This document shows, one piece after another, positions 56,700 through 64,000 of a DNA stretch of 64,000 nt (position 1 is the first letter of the stretch; each line of letters opens with the position of its first letter). The DNA comes from Candidatus Omnitrophota bacterium. GTDB lineage: Bacteria; Omnitrophota; Gorgyraeia; 2-02-FULL-51-18. The stretch covers positions 430,598 to 494,597 of the forward strand of contig JAJVIE010000003.1 of assembly GCA_022072175.1 (NCBI GenBank). Direction: 5' to 3'. The position numbers were made by a program, and so were the translations under genes. The notes under the pieces were generated by a model, which saw only the letters and a program-made list of their open reading frames with translations, was not told the origin of the DNA and searched no databases.

Positions 56700-57812
56700 A
56701 TGAACATACAAGGCATCCTCGACAAGGCTCTTGACGGAGCGCGCATCGGTCTCGATGAGGGCGTGAGGCTCTATCACGAAGCGACGCTGGGTGAGCTGGG
56801 GGCGGTGGCCGTCGAGCTGTGCCGCCGCAAGAACCCCCGCTCGGCGACGCACGCGACGTTCGTGGTCGACCGCAACATCAACTACACCAACTATTGCTAC
56901 ACGCTGTGCAAGTTCTGCGCCTTCTACCGTCTGCCCGGCGATCTCAAAGAAGGGTACGTCCGAACCAACGACGAGATCTTCAAGAAGATCGATGAGCTCC
57001 TGGAGCTCGGGGGGACCCAGGTGCTCCTGCAGGGCGGGCACAACCCCGATCTGGGCATCGAGTACTACGAGGCGCTCGTCCGCGACGTCCACACGCGCTA
57101 TCCGCAGGTGCACGTGCATTCGTTCTCGGCGTCGGAGGTCCGGCATATCGCCAAAGTCTCCAACCTGACGATCAAGGACGTGCTTCTCCGTCTCAAGGCC
57201 GCCGGCCTTAACAGCCTGCCCGGCGGCGGCGCCGAGATCCTCGTCGACAGGGTCCGGAAGATCGTCAGCCCCCTCAAGACCCGGACGGCCGAGTATTTCG
57301 AAGTGCACCGCACGGCGCACGAGATCGGCCTCAAGAGCACCAGCACCATGGTGTACGGTCTCGGAGAGACGATCGAGGAGCGCATGATGCACTACGACGG
57401 TTATCGGCGCCTGCAGGACCAGACCGGCGGGTTCCGGGCGTTCATCCCCTGGAGCTTCGAGTCGGAGTCGACCGAGATCCAGATGCCCCGCCGGGCGGGC
57501 AGTGAATACCTGCGCATGGTCGCGATCTCGCGTATCATGCTCGACAATATCCAGCACCTGCAGGCCGGTTGGGTCACCGAAGGCCCCAAGCTCTCGCAGG
57601 TCGCTCTGTTGTACGGAGCCGATGACTTCGGCGGGATCCTGATGGAGGAGAACGTCGTCAGCGCCACAGGCAGCGACCGGCTGTACAGCGGCGTCACCAA
57701 GGACGAGGCGATCCGTCTGATCCGCGAGGCCGGCCGGATACCCGTGCAACGCAACACCAATTACGAGACCGTCCGCACCTACGCCGACGAGCCGGCGCTC
57801 GTGGGAGCTTGA
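56700..57812 (+). CDS. mqnC: Cyclic dehypoxanthinyl futalosine synthase
   Basis: Radical SAM cyclisation step of the futalosine route. 370 residues. Cluster cysteines C66-C70-C73 (CYTLCKFCAFYR). LPGGGAEILVDRVR and FIPWSFESEST stretches are typical. GGGAGAG ribosome binding site. TTGA overlap with the aminotransferase, so quinone and glycan genes may share a transcript. Confidence 0.94.
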   Translation: MNIQGILDKALDGARIGLDEGVRLYHEATLGELGAVAVELCRRKNPRSATHATFVVDRNINYTNYCYTLCKFCAFYRLPGDLKEGYVRTNDEIFKKIDELLELGGTQVLLQGGHNPDLGIEYYEALVRDVHTRYPQVHVHSFSASEVRHIAKVSNLTIKDVLLRLKAAGLNSLPGGGAEILVDRVRKIVSPLKTRTAEYFEVHRTAHEIGLKSTSTMVYGLGETIEERMMHYDGYRRLQDQTGGFRAFIPWSFESESTEIQMPRRAGSEYLRMVAISRIMLDNIQHLQAGWVTEGPKLSQVALLYGADDFGGILMEENVVSATGSDRLYSGVTKDEAIRLIREAGRIPVQRNTNYETVRTYADEPALVGA

Positions 57813-58954
57813 GCGGCGGCGCGGGCCCGGCCCGCAGGATACCGCTGGTCGATCTGGAGCGCCAGCACCGGCGACTGGCCGCCGCGCTCCGACGGGCGGT
57901 CGTTGAGGTCGTCGAGTCGCGGCAGTACGTGCTCGGTCCCAAGGGGGCGGAGCTCGAGGCCAAGATGGCGGAGGCCACGCGCTCGCGCCATGCGATCGCG
58001 CTGGCGTCGGGCACCGACGCGCTGTACCTGAGCCTGCTGGCGCTGGGGATCGGCAAAGGGGACGAGGTCCTCACGACGCCCTTCACGTTCTTCGCCACCG
58101 CAAGCTCGATCAGCCGCACGGGCGCGCGCCCGGTGTTCGTGGACATCGACCGTCGCACCTTCGATCTCGATCCGGCCCTGCTCGAGCGGGCCATCACTCG
58201 CCGTACGCGCGCCGTGCTGCCGGTGCATCTGTTCGGCCTTCCGTGTGATATGGACCCCATCGTTCGCGTGGCGCGGCGTCACAAGCTGGCCGTGATCGAG
58301 GATGCCGCGCAGGCCGTGGACGCCGCCTACAAAGGCCGGCCCGTCGGCTCGCTGGGCGATGTGGCGTGCTACTCGTTCTATCCCACCAAGAACCTCGGTG
58401 CGGCGGGCGATGGGGGGATGGTGACGACCTCCGACGACGCGCTGGCCGACCGCATCCGGCTCCTGCGCGATCATGGCTCACGCAAGAAATACCATCACGA
58501 GCTCATCGGCCTCAACAGCCGTCTGGACGAGATCCAGGCGGCCGTGCTTTTGGCCAAGTGGCCTTATCTGCGCCGTTGGAACGACGAGAGGATCCGCGCC
58601 GCCGGAGCGTACGCCAAGGCCCTGCGCGGGACCTCGCTGACCCTGCCGTTCGTACCCAAGGGCTCGCGGTCCGTCTACCATCTCTACAGTGTCCTCTGCC
58701 CGGATCGTGACGGCCTTGCGGCGCATCTGGCCTCTCGAGGCATCGGGACCGGGGTCTATTATCCGCTGTGCCTGCACCTGCAGGCCTGTTATCGCGACTT
58801 GGGTTATCGAGCGGGTGACCTGCCCGTCGCCGAGGAGGTTTCGCGCCGGATCTTGGCGCTGCCGATGTATCCCGGTCTGAGCGACGCGGAAGTGCGTCGT
58901 GTCGCGTCGGCCGTCCGCGAGTACGAGGCCGGCCGGAAAGGCGCGCGCAGGTGA
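57809..58954 (+). CDS. DegT/DnrJ/EryC1 family sugar aminotransferase
   Basis: PLP enzyme that aminates nucleotide-linked ketosugars for surface glycans. 381 residues. PLP lysine in SFYPTKNLGAAGDGG; SGTDALYLSLLALGIGKGDEV and VIEDAAQAVDA are conserved. TTG start in a TTGA overlap with mqnC. First gene of the glycan cluster. Confidence 0.92.
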   Translation: MSGGAGPARRIPLVDLERQHRRLAAALRRAVVEVVESRQYVLGPKGAELEAKMAEATRSRHAIALASGTDALYLSLLALGIGKGDEVLTTPFTFFATASSISRTGARPVFVDIDRRTFDLDPALLERAITRRTRAVLPVHLFGLPCDMDPIVRVARRHKLAVIEDAAQAVDAAYKGRPVGSLGDVACYSFYPTKNLGAAGDGGMVTTSDDALADRIRLLRDHGSRKKYHHELIGLNSRLDEIQAAVLLAKWPYLRRWNDERIRAAGAYAKALRGTSLTLPFVPKGSRSVYHLYSVLCPDRDGLAAHLASRGIGTGVYYPLCLHLQACYRDLGYRAGDLPVAEEVSRRILALPMYPGLSDAEVRRVASAVREYEAGRKGARR

Positions 58955-59721
58955 TCTGGGTCTTCTTGCCCGCGTACAACGAGGAGAAAGCCCTGCCGGT
59001 GGTGGCCCGCAAATTCAGGGATGTTTTCGCGCGGACCGGACAGGACTACCGCATCGTCGTGCTCGATGACGGCAGTTCCGACCGCACGGCCGACGTCGCG
59101 CTCGAGTTGTCCCGCCAGCTGCCGCTGACGCTCATTCGTCACGCCAAGAACATGGGCCTCGGGCCCACGATGGATGATGGTCTTGATCATCTGGCCCGCG
59201 AGAGCGCCGATGACGACGTCATCGTGACGCTCGACTGCGACGACACGCACGAACCGTCCTATACACCCGACGCGATCAAGCGCCTGGCCGAAGGGGCGGA
59301 CGTGGTGATCCTTTCGCGCTACAGTGAGGGTGGGGGAGAGGAAGGGCTGTCTCCGCTCAAGAGCCTGCTGAGCCGCGGAGCGGGGTTGTTCCTCAAGGTC
59401 TTCTTCCCGATCCGCGGCGTGCGCGAATACAGCTGTGGCTACCGCGTCATGACGGCCGCGATCCTCAAGAAAGCCAAGCGCCGCTTCGGCGCGCGCTTCG
59501 TCCATCTGAAGGACCTGGGGTTCGTGGCAACACCCGAGATCCTGATCAAGTTCAAGATGATCGGCGCGCGTATCGCCGAGGTGCCTTTCCGCCTGCGATA
59601 CGACCAGAAGCCGACCCCGAGCAAGAACCGTCCGCTGCGCACGATCTACGGATATTTCGTTCTGGTGGCCCTCTTCTGGGGACGCCGCGCTCCCGCTGAT
59701 CCCGCGGAGAGGGCGCGTTGA
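58951..59721 (+). CDS. Family 2 glycosyltransferase
   Basis: 256 residues. VFLPAYNEEKALPVV, VVLDDGSSDRT and VTLDCDDTHEPSYTP give the GT-A donor and metal sites. A hydrophobic segment near residue 235 may touch the membrane. Probably builds a polyprenyl-linked sugar. GTG start in a GTGA overlap. Confidence 0.88.
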   Translation: MIWVFLPAYNEEKALPVVARKFRDVFARTGQDYRIVVLDDGSSDRTADVALELSRQLPLTLIRHAKNMGLGPTMDDGLDHLARESADDDVIVTLDCDDTHEPSYTPDAIKRLAEGADVVILSRYSEGGGEEGLSPLKSLLSRGAGLFLKVFFPIRGVREYSCGYRVMTAAILKKAKRRFGARFVHLKDLGFVATPEILIKFKMIGARIAEVPFRLRYDQKPTPSKNRPLRTIYGYFVLVALFWGRRAPADPAERAR

Positions 59722-60851
59722 GCTCACCCGCGGGTTCCACGCCGGTGTTGTGGTTGACCGGCCTGCCGTGCGCGGGCAAGACCACGATCGCTCGCGCGCT
59801 CCGCGAGCGCCTGGAGGCGTCGGCCCAGCCGTGCGTGAGCCTCGACGGCGATGAAGTGCGCGAGCATTTGTCCGGCGGTCTGGGTTTTTCGGCGGAGGAC
59901 CGCCGCCGCAACATCGAGCGGGTGGTCTATGTCGCCGCGCTCCTGGCCCGACAGGGCACCCCTGTCATCGTGTCTCTGGTCTCGCCCTACCGGTCCATGC
60001 GCGCGGCCGCCCGCGCCGCGCTGACGGGCTTTATCGAGGTCCATGTGCGCTGTGCTCCTGCGGAATGCGAGCGCCGTGACGTCAAGGGTATGTATGCCCG
60101 CGCGCGCCGGGGCGAGATCCAGGGGTTCACAGGCGTTTCGGACCCCTACGAAGAACCCGAACGGCCTGAGATCGTCGTGGATACGGACCGGGCGGACGTC
60201 GGGACCTGCGTCGAGCGGATCCTGGACCATCTGGCGCGGAACGAACTGCTGGCCATCGACCCGTTCCCGTCGGACGCTTATCTCTCGGCCGTGTTCGCGT
60301 TCGCCCAGACCAAGCATCGGGGCCAGAGAAGGGTGGGCGGCAAGCCCTACATGACCCATCCGGCAGCGGTCGCAAGGGCGTTGTCCGCGGCCGGTTGTGA
60401 CGCCGCCACCGTGGCCGCGGGGCTGTTGCATGACGTGCTCGAGGATACGAACGCCGACCGGGAGGACCTGATCAAGGCCGCCGGTCAGGAGGCGGCGTCC
60501 ATCGTCTGCGAGGTGACGGACCCGGACAAGACGGTCGGGTGGAAGCGGCGCAAGGAGCTCTATCTGGAGCGGATCTCGAGCGCAGGACCCAAGGCCGCCT
60601 GTGTGGCCGCCGCGGACAAGGCGCACAATATCCGCTCGCTGATCTCGGGACTCCGAGGGCAGGACGCAGGTTTTGCGGCGAAGTTCTCGGCGGACATCCC
60701 GGACAAGACCGCCAACTACGCCAACATCCTGACGGTGCTGGAGGCCCGTATCCCCGGTCACCGGCTGTTGGAGGACTACCGCAAGGCCCTCGAGGAGTTG
60801 AGGTCGCTTCGTCCGGTCGGGACCGGCCGGACGGAAGGGGTCGCGCGTTGA
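59718..60851 (+). CDS. APS kinase (CysC-like) fused to a RelA/SpoT-type HD hydrolase (MESH1-like)
   Basis: 377 residues, two domains. Residues 1-175 match APS kinase: P-loop GLPCAGKTT (15-23), LDGDEVREHL, LGFSAEDRRRNIERV, ISPFR-like VSPYRS, and DVKGMYARARRGEIQGFTG. Residues 185-350 match the small ppGpp hydrolase family: H214, HD at 238-239, ED at 242-243, D300 (ADKAHNIRSL). Every expected metal ligand is present. No ATP sulfurylase or ppGpp synthase domain is attached. Role unknown: PAPS supply for sulfated glycans with 3'-phosphate removal is one idea. TTGA overlaps on both sides. Confidence 0.85.
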   Translation: MSSPAGSTPVLWLTGLPCAGKTTIARALRERLEASAQPCVSLDGDEVREHLSGGLGFSAEDRRRNIERVVYVAALLARQGTPVIVSLVSPYRSMRAAARAALTGFIEVHVRCAPAECERRDVKGMYARARRGEIQGFTGVSDPYEEPERPEIVVDTDRADVGTCVERILDHLARNELLAIDPFPSDAYLSAVFAFAQTKHRGQRRVGGKPYMTHPAAVARALSAAGCDAATVAAGLLHDVLEDTNADREDLIKAAGQEAASIVCEVTDPDKTVGWKRRKELYLERISSAGPKAACVAAADKAHNIRSLISGLRGQDAGFAAKFSADIPDKTANYANILTVLEARIPGHRLLEDYRKALEELRSLRPVGTGRTEGVAR

Positions 60852-61567
60852 GCGTCGAGCTGTCCGTCATCATACCGGCCTACAACGAAGAGGAGCGGCT
60901 CGAGAACACGCTGTCGGAAGTCGATGCCTACCTTGATACACGTCCTTACGCGGCGGAGATCCTCGTCATCGACGACGGTTCCACGGACGGGACGCCGGAG
61001 ATCCTGCGCAGGCTTTCCGCCGCCATGCCGCGGCTGCGGGTAATGACCCATCGGATCAACAGCGGAAAAGGTCTCGCCGTCAAGGACGGCATCCGCGAGG
61101 CCCGCGGTCGCCTGTGCCTGTTCCTCGACGCGGATGGCTCGACGCCGATGAGCGAGTGGGACGCTTTCGAGAAGGCCTTCGCGGCCGGCGCCCGCGCCGT
61201 GATCGCCTCGAGACACCTGCCGGGCTCACGCATCGTCAGGCCCCAACCGCCCGCCAGACGCATCCTCGGGACGGGTTATCGCAATCTCTGCAAAGGACTC
61301 TTCGGTCTACGTTGCAGTGATTTCAACTGCGGATACAAGGCCTATGAGACCGCGCTCGCCAAGGAGGTCTACGCCGAGGTCGAGATGCTCGACTGGACGT
61401 TCGATGTCGAGGTCATGGCCCGTTTGCGGCGAAGAGGCGTGAGGGTCGTTGAGCTGCCCGTCACTTGGCGGCACTGCGACAAGCGCTCGGGCCTGCCGCC
61501 TGTTCGTACAGCCGTCCGGATGCTCTCGAGCCTCGCCCGGCTGCGCCGGACCCTCGGAGGGCGTTGA
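60848..61567 (+). CDS. Family 2 glycosyltransferase (dolichol-phosphate glucosyltransferase-like)
   Basis: 239 residues, TTG start in a TTGA overlap. SVIIPAYNEEERLENTL, VIDDGSTDGT and LFLDADGSTPMSEWDAF define a polyprenyl-phosphate sugar synthase close to ALG5-type enzymes. It probably loads the donor used by the two membrane glycosyltransferase-like proteins downstream. Confidence 0.9.
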   Translation: MSVELSVIIPAYNEEERLENTLSEVDAYLDTRPYAAEILVIDDGSTDGTPEILRRLSAAMPRLRVMTHRINSGKGLAVKDGIREARGRLCLFLDADGSTPMSEWDAFEKAFAAGARAVIASRHLPGSRIVRPQPPARRILGTGYRNLCKGLFGLRCSDFNCGYKAYETALAKEVYAEVEMLDWTFDVEVMARLRRRGVRVVELPVTWRHCDKRSGLPPVRTAVRMLSSLARLRRTLGGR

Positions 61568-63297
61568 TCCTGGTGGGCGCGCTGCGTGCCGCGGGGTCCG
61601 GGCGGGCGCTCTGGGCGGCGATCCTGCTGACCGCGTTGGCCCTGCGCCTGGCGGGGGTCACTTACGGCCTGCCGTTCGTCTATCATCAGGACGAGCCGAT
61701 CCTCGTGAACCATGCGCTGGCTCTCGGTGCGGGCGGTCCGAACCCTCGCTTCTTCGTCATCCCGTCGTTCACGATCTACCTTCTGTTCGTCGTCTACGCG
61801 GCGATCTATCTCGCGGGACTCGTGACCGGACGATACGCGGTGCCCGAGGATCTGGGGCTCGAGTATCTCAAGGACCCGACCCTCTTCTACGTGTCCGGCC
61901 GTCTGGTGCTGGGCGTACTCTGCGGCGTGCTGACGGTGTGGGCTCTCGGCCGTCTTGTCGCGCGCGGAAGAACCGATCGGACGGCGGTCCCCGAGCTCTC
62001 CGCACTGCTCCTGGCGGTCCTGCCGCTTCACGTTCAGCACAGTCACTATCTGTACGCCGATGCTCCGCTGACGCTGGCGATGACGCTTTTGCTCTGGCGG
62101 TGCCGGAGGATCCTGGATCGGCCGGACCTGGTCGCTTACCTGTGGGCGGGAGCGGTCCTGGGCTGGGGCGGTTCCGTCAAGTACACGATGATCTATGCTT
62201 TGCCGGCGCTCGTAGCCGTGCACGTGGCGGCTCACGGCAGACGCTGTCTTGCGCCCCGGCCCTTGGTCCAAGCGGGACTCTGCGGTCTGTCAGCCCTGGC
62301 CGTATTCACCGTCTTCGCGCCCTACACGTGGTTGGATCGGGGCGGTTTCATGTCCTCGGTCCGGGAGCAGGCCGGAGCGCAGACCTACGTCGGCATCGGG
62401 CACCACTTGCTCTATTCCCTGGCCGAAGGGTGCGGATGGCCGGTGCTCGCGCTGGCCGCGTACGGCGGTGTCAGATTGTGGTCCCGGGACCGGGCCTGGG
62501 CGGGGGCGCTGACCGTGTTCATCGTCACGTACTACGCGGGCAACACCTGGCTGGGCCAGCCGTTCGCCAGGTACATGCTGCCGCTGACGCCCGTCGCGGC
62601 GTTGCTGGCCGCGGAGGGATGGCAGGGTTGCCGGGAGGCGCTGCGCACGCCGCTGGCGCGTTCGCTCGTGCTCGGGCTCATCGTCACGGCCACGGCGCTG
62701 CCGTCGGTAGCGTTCGTCAGGCTCCTGAGGCAGCCCGACACGCGGACCGAATGCGCACGATGGCTGAGCGATCATGTACCGGCCGACAGCGTGATCGCGC
62801 TCGACAGCAGATACTACGGACCTCACCTGAAGCAGAACCGCGGCCAGATCGAACAGAAGTTCGCCTATCTTGACGGACAGTCCGGAGGTCCGGACGCGCC
62901 CCGGCGCAAGCGCTTGGAACTGGCGCTGAAAGCGGTCGAAGGAGAGAGGGCCTATGCGGTGTACACGCTCATCCCGGGCGGAGAGGGGGCGTTGATGCGT
63001 TTCCTGTTCCAGAAACCCGCCGTCTCACCGGACCTCGCGGAGATCGAGCGCGAAGGGATCGAGTACATCGTGATCAATCACAGCGAGGTCCTTGCTCCGG
63101 TGCATGATTGGGTCAGGACGCATGCGGACCGCTTGGAGAGGGTGGCTGTTTTTTCACCCTACAAGGACGGCTCGCGCCGGACGCCGATCGACCCTCACGC
63201 TTCGACGGCGGCCCCGCATCTGATCGCGGACATCCTCTCGCGTCGTCTGCAGGGTCCGTACCTCGAGGTCTTCCGCGTCAAGGCGGTCCGGTCATGA
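61564..63297 (+). CDS. GT-C membrane glycosyltransferase (PMT_2-like)
   Basis: 577 residues from a TTG in a TTGA overlap. About a dozen TM helices. The first loop has YHQDEPILVNHALAL, the acidic catalytic-site position of the family, and a long soluble C-terminal domain (about 425-577) follows. Likely transfers a sugar from a polyprenyl donor to a glycan or protein outside the membrane. Confidence 0.82.
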   Translation: MILVGALRAAGSGRALWAAILLTALALRLAGVTYGLPFVYHQDEPILVNHALALGAGGPNPRFFVIPSFTIYLLFVVYAAIYLAGLVTGRYAVPEDLGLEYLKDPTLFYVSGRLVLGVLCGVLTVWALGRLVARGRTDRTAVPELSALLLAVLPLHVQHSHYLYADAPLTLAMTLLLWRCRRILDRPDLVAYLWAGAVLGWGGSVKYTMIYALPALVAVHVAAHGRRCLAPRPLVQAGLCGLSALAVFTVFAPYTWLDRGGFMSSVREQAGAQTYVGIGHHLLYSLAEGCGWPVLALAAYGGVRLWSRDRAWAGALTVFIVTYYAGNTWLGQPFARYMLPLTPVAALLAAEGWQGCREALRTPLARSLVLGLIVTATALPSVAFVRLLRQPDTRTECARWLSDHVPADSVIALDSRYYGPHLKQNRGQIEQKFAYLDGQSGGPDAPRRKRLELALKAVEGERAYAVYTLIPGGEGALMRFLFQKPAVSPDLAEIEREGIEYIVINHSEVLAPVHDWVRTHADRLERVAVFSPYKDGSRRTPIDPHASTAAPHLIADILSRRLQGPYLEVFRVKAVRS

Positions 63298-64000
63298 GGG
63301 GTGAGCGCCGGTGGATGTATTGGGTGCCCTACGCGTTGCTGTTCGCGGCGTTCCTGTATCCGCTCCTTTCGATGGATCGGGGATTCGCGGCCGGGGATTA
63401 CGCGGCCCAGTTCTATCCTTGGACCCTTCACTACGCGCAAGCGCTGAAGCAGGGCTATCTGGCCTTGTGGACACCGCTGGTGCAGTCCGGATTTCCGCTG
63501 TTCGCCGAGGGTCAGACGGGCATGCTGTACCTTCCCAATCTCCTCTTGTACGGGACATTGCCGTTCGAAGCGGCGTACAACATCACGTACGCGCTGCATT
63601 TCTTGACGAGCTCGATCCTGTTCCATCTTTACGCGCGCCGGTGCGGATTGACCGCGCCCGGAGCGGCGTTGGCGACCCTGGCGTACGCCTTCGGCAGCGC
63701 CTACGCGGGCGGATACTACAACGTCGTCACTCTTCGCGTTTTGACGTGGTTCCCGCTGTGCCTGTACGCCGTCGAGCGTTACCGGGACGGAAGGTCCTGG
63801 GGCTGGCCGGCCCTGATCGGAGCGTGCATGGGACAGATGTGGCTGGCCGGTTTTCCGCAGTTGGCCGGATACGCGTGCGGATTCACGGTTCTCTATGGCC
63901 TGATGCGTCTGGGGGGTCCGGGTCTTGCGCCGCTGGCGTTGTCGTGCGCGCTCGGCATCGCGATCGGACTGCCGCAGTTATGGGCGACACTAGAGCTGGC
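63294..64000 (+). CDS. YfhO-like membrane protein, 3' truncated by window edge
   Basis: The first 235 codons, starting MRGERRWMYW with an ATGA overlap on the preceding gene. Several TM helices. The loop AAGDYAAQFYPWTLHYAQALKQG with an Asp after TM1 and PLVQSGFPLFAEGQTGMLYLPN is typical of YfhO-type GT-C proteins that glycosylate cell-wall polymers or glycolipids. The C-terminal part lies beyond the window. Confidence 0.8.
   Translation, partial: MRGERRWMYWVPYALLFAAFLYPLLSMDRGFAAGDYAAQFYPWTLHYAQALKQGYLALWTPLVQSGFPLFAEGQTGMLYLPNLLLYGTLPFEAAYNITYALHFLTSSILFHLYARRCGLTAPGAALATLAYAFGSAYAGGYYNVVTLRVLTWFPLCLYAVERYRDGRSWGWPALIGACMGQMWLAGFPQLAGYACGFTVLYGLMRLGGPGLAPLALSCALGIAIGLPQLWATLEL

Noticed and set aside
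1-64000. CRISPR arrays, rRNA genes and intact transposase/insertion sequences
   Set aside because: None seen: there are no regularly spaced short repeats, no rRNA-like blocks, and no transposase or integrase motifs in any frame.

Overview
This is 64 kb of a GC-rich, tightly packed bacterial chromosome. Many neighbouring genes share start and stop bases (ATGA, GTGA or TTGA overlaps). The envelope is Gram-negative-like: a small coiled-coil lipoprotein, a large AsmA-like protein and a signal-peptide amidase. Several contents together suggest a PVC-related or candidate-phylum bacterium such as Omnitrophota: DUF4912 next to a GH57 branching enzyme, futalosine-route menaquinone genes, a pyruvoyl arginine decarboxylase and many polyprenyl-dependent glycosyltransferases. 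That placement is inference from gene content; no rRNA or marker tree is available here.

Layout. Positions 1-4619 hold the glycine cleavage system (gcvT 3' part, gcvH, gcvPA, gcvPB) plus a lipoate ligase family protein. Positions 4609-9776 hold a small zinc-ribbon gene, pyruvoyl arginine decarboxylase, a GT-C glycosyltransferase, DUF4912, a GH57 branching enzyme and a lipoprotein. Positions 9899-13858 hold citrate synthase, tRNA-Leu(CAG), a 740-bp repeat-rich gene-free stretch, a small PC4-like protein, an N-terminally minimal Rho, and two Cys-rich secreted proteins. Positions 13930-18287 hold an SOS unit (lexA, dinB) and two glycan genes. Positions 18361-21535 hold a CHASE2-GGDEF cyclase, a TPR protein, smpB and tmRNA.

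Positions 21536-25596 are a 4.06-kb AT-richer island inserted at the 3' end of the tmRNA gene. It carries a GHKL ATPase fused to a probable PD-(D/E)XK nuclease, and a translationally coupled DNA methyltransferase, but no integrase. This looks like a restriction-modification or defence cassette moved in trans. The sequences downstream of tRNA-Leu and of tmRNA also share an unexplained architecture: an inverted copy of the gene's own T-arm, a conserved GTGAGCGCGCCGCC motif, strong hairpins and a dispersed repeat.

Positions 25903-33455 hold orn, a release-factor-like rescue protein, a TPR protein, BolA with a CGFS glutaredoxin, a Ski2-like helicase, an amidase, murI, and queD with queE. Positions 33631-37495 hold membrane transporters and reductases and rdgB. 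Positions 37477-47314 hold an AsmA-like protein, coaD, and the classic DUF177-rpmF-plsX-fabH-fabD-fabG-acpP-fabF-fabI lipid operon. Positions 47379-52333 hold smc and a GAF-GGDEF cyclase.

Positions 52475-57812 hold a menaquinone operon by the futalosine route (menG, mqnP-like, ubiX, mqnE, mqnA, mqnC). It runs straight into a surface-glycan cluster (57809 to the right edge) with a DegT aminotransferase, two GT2 enzymes, an unusual APS-kinase/HD (MESH1-like) fusion, and two large membrane glycosyltransferases, the last cut by the window edge.

Across the window many -10 boxes lie only 6-9 nt before the start codon, so leaderless mRNAs are probably common.
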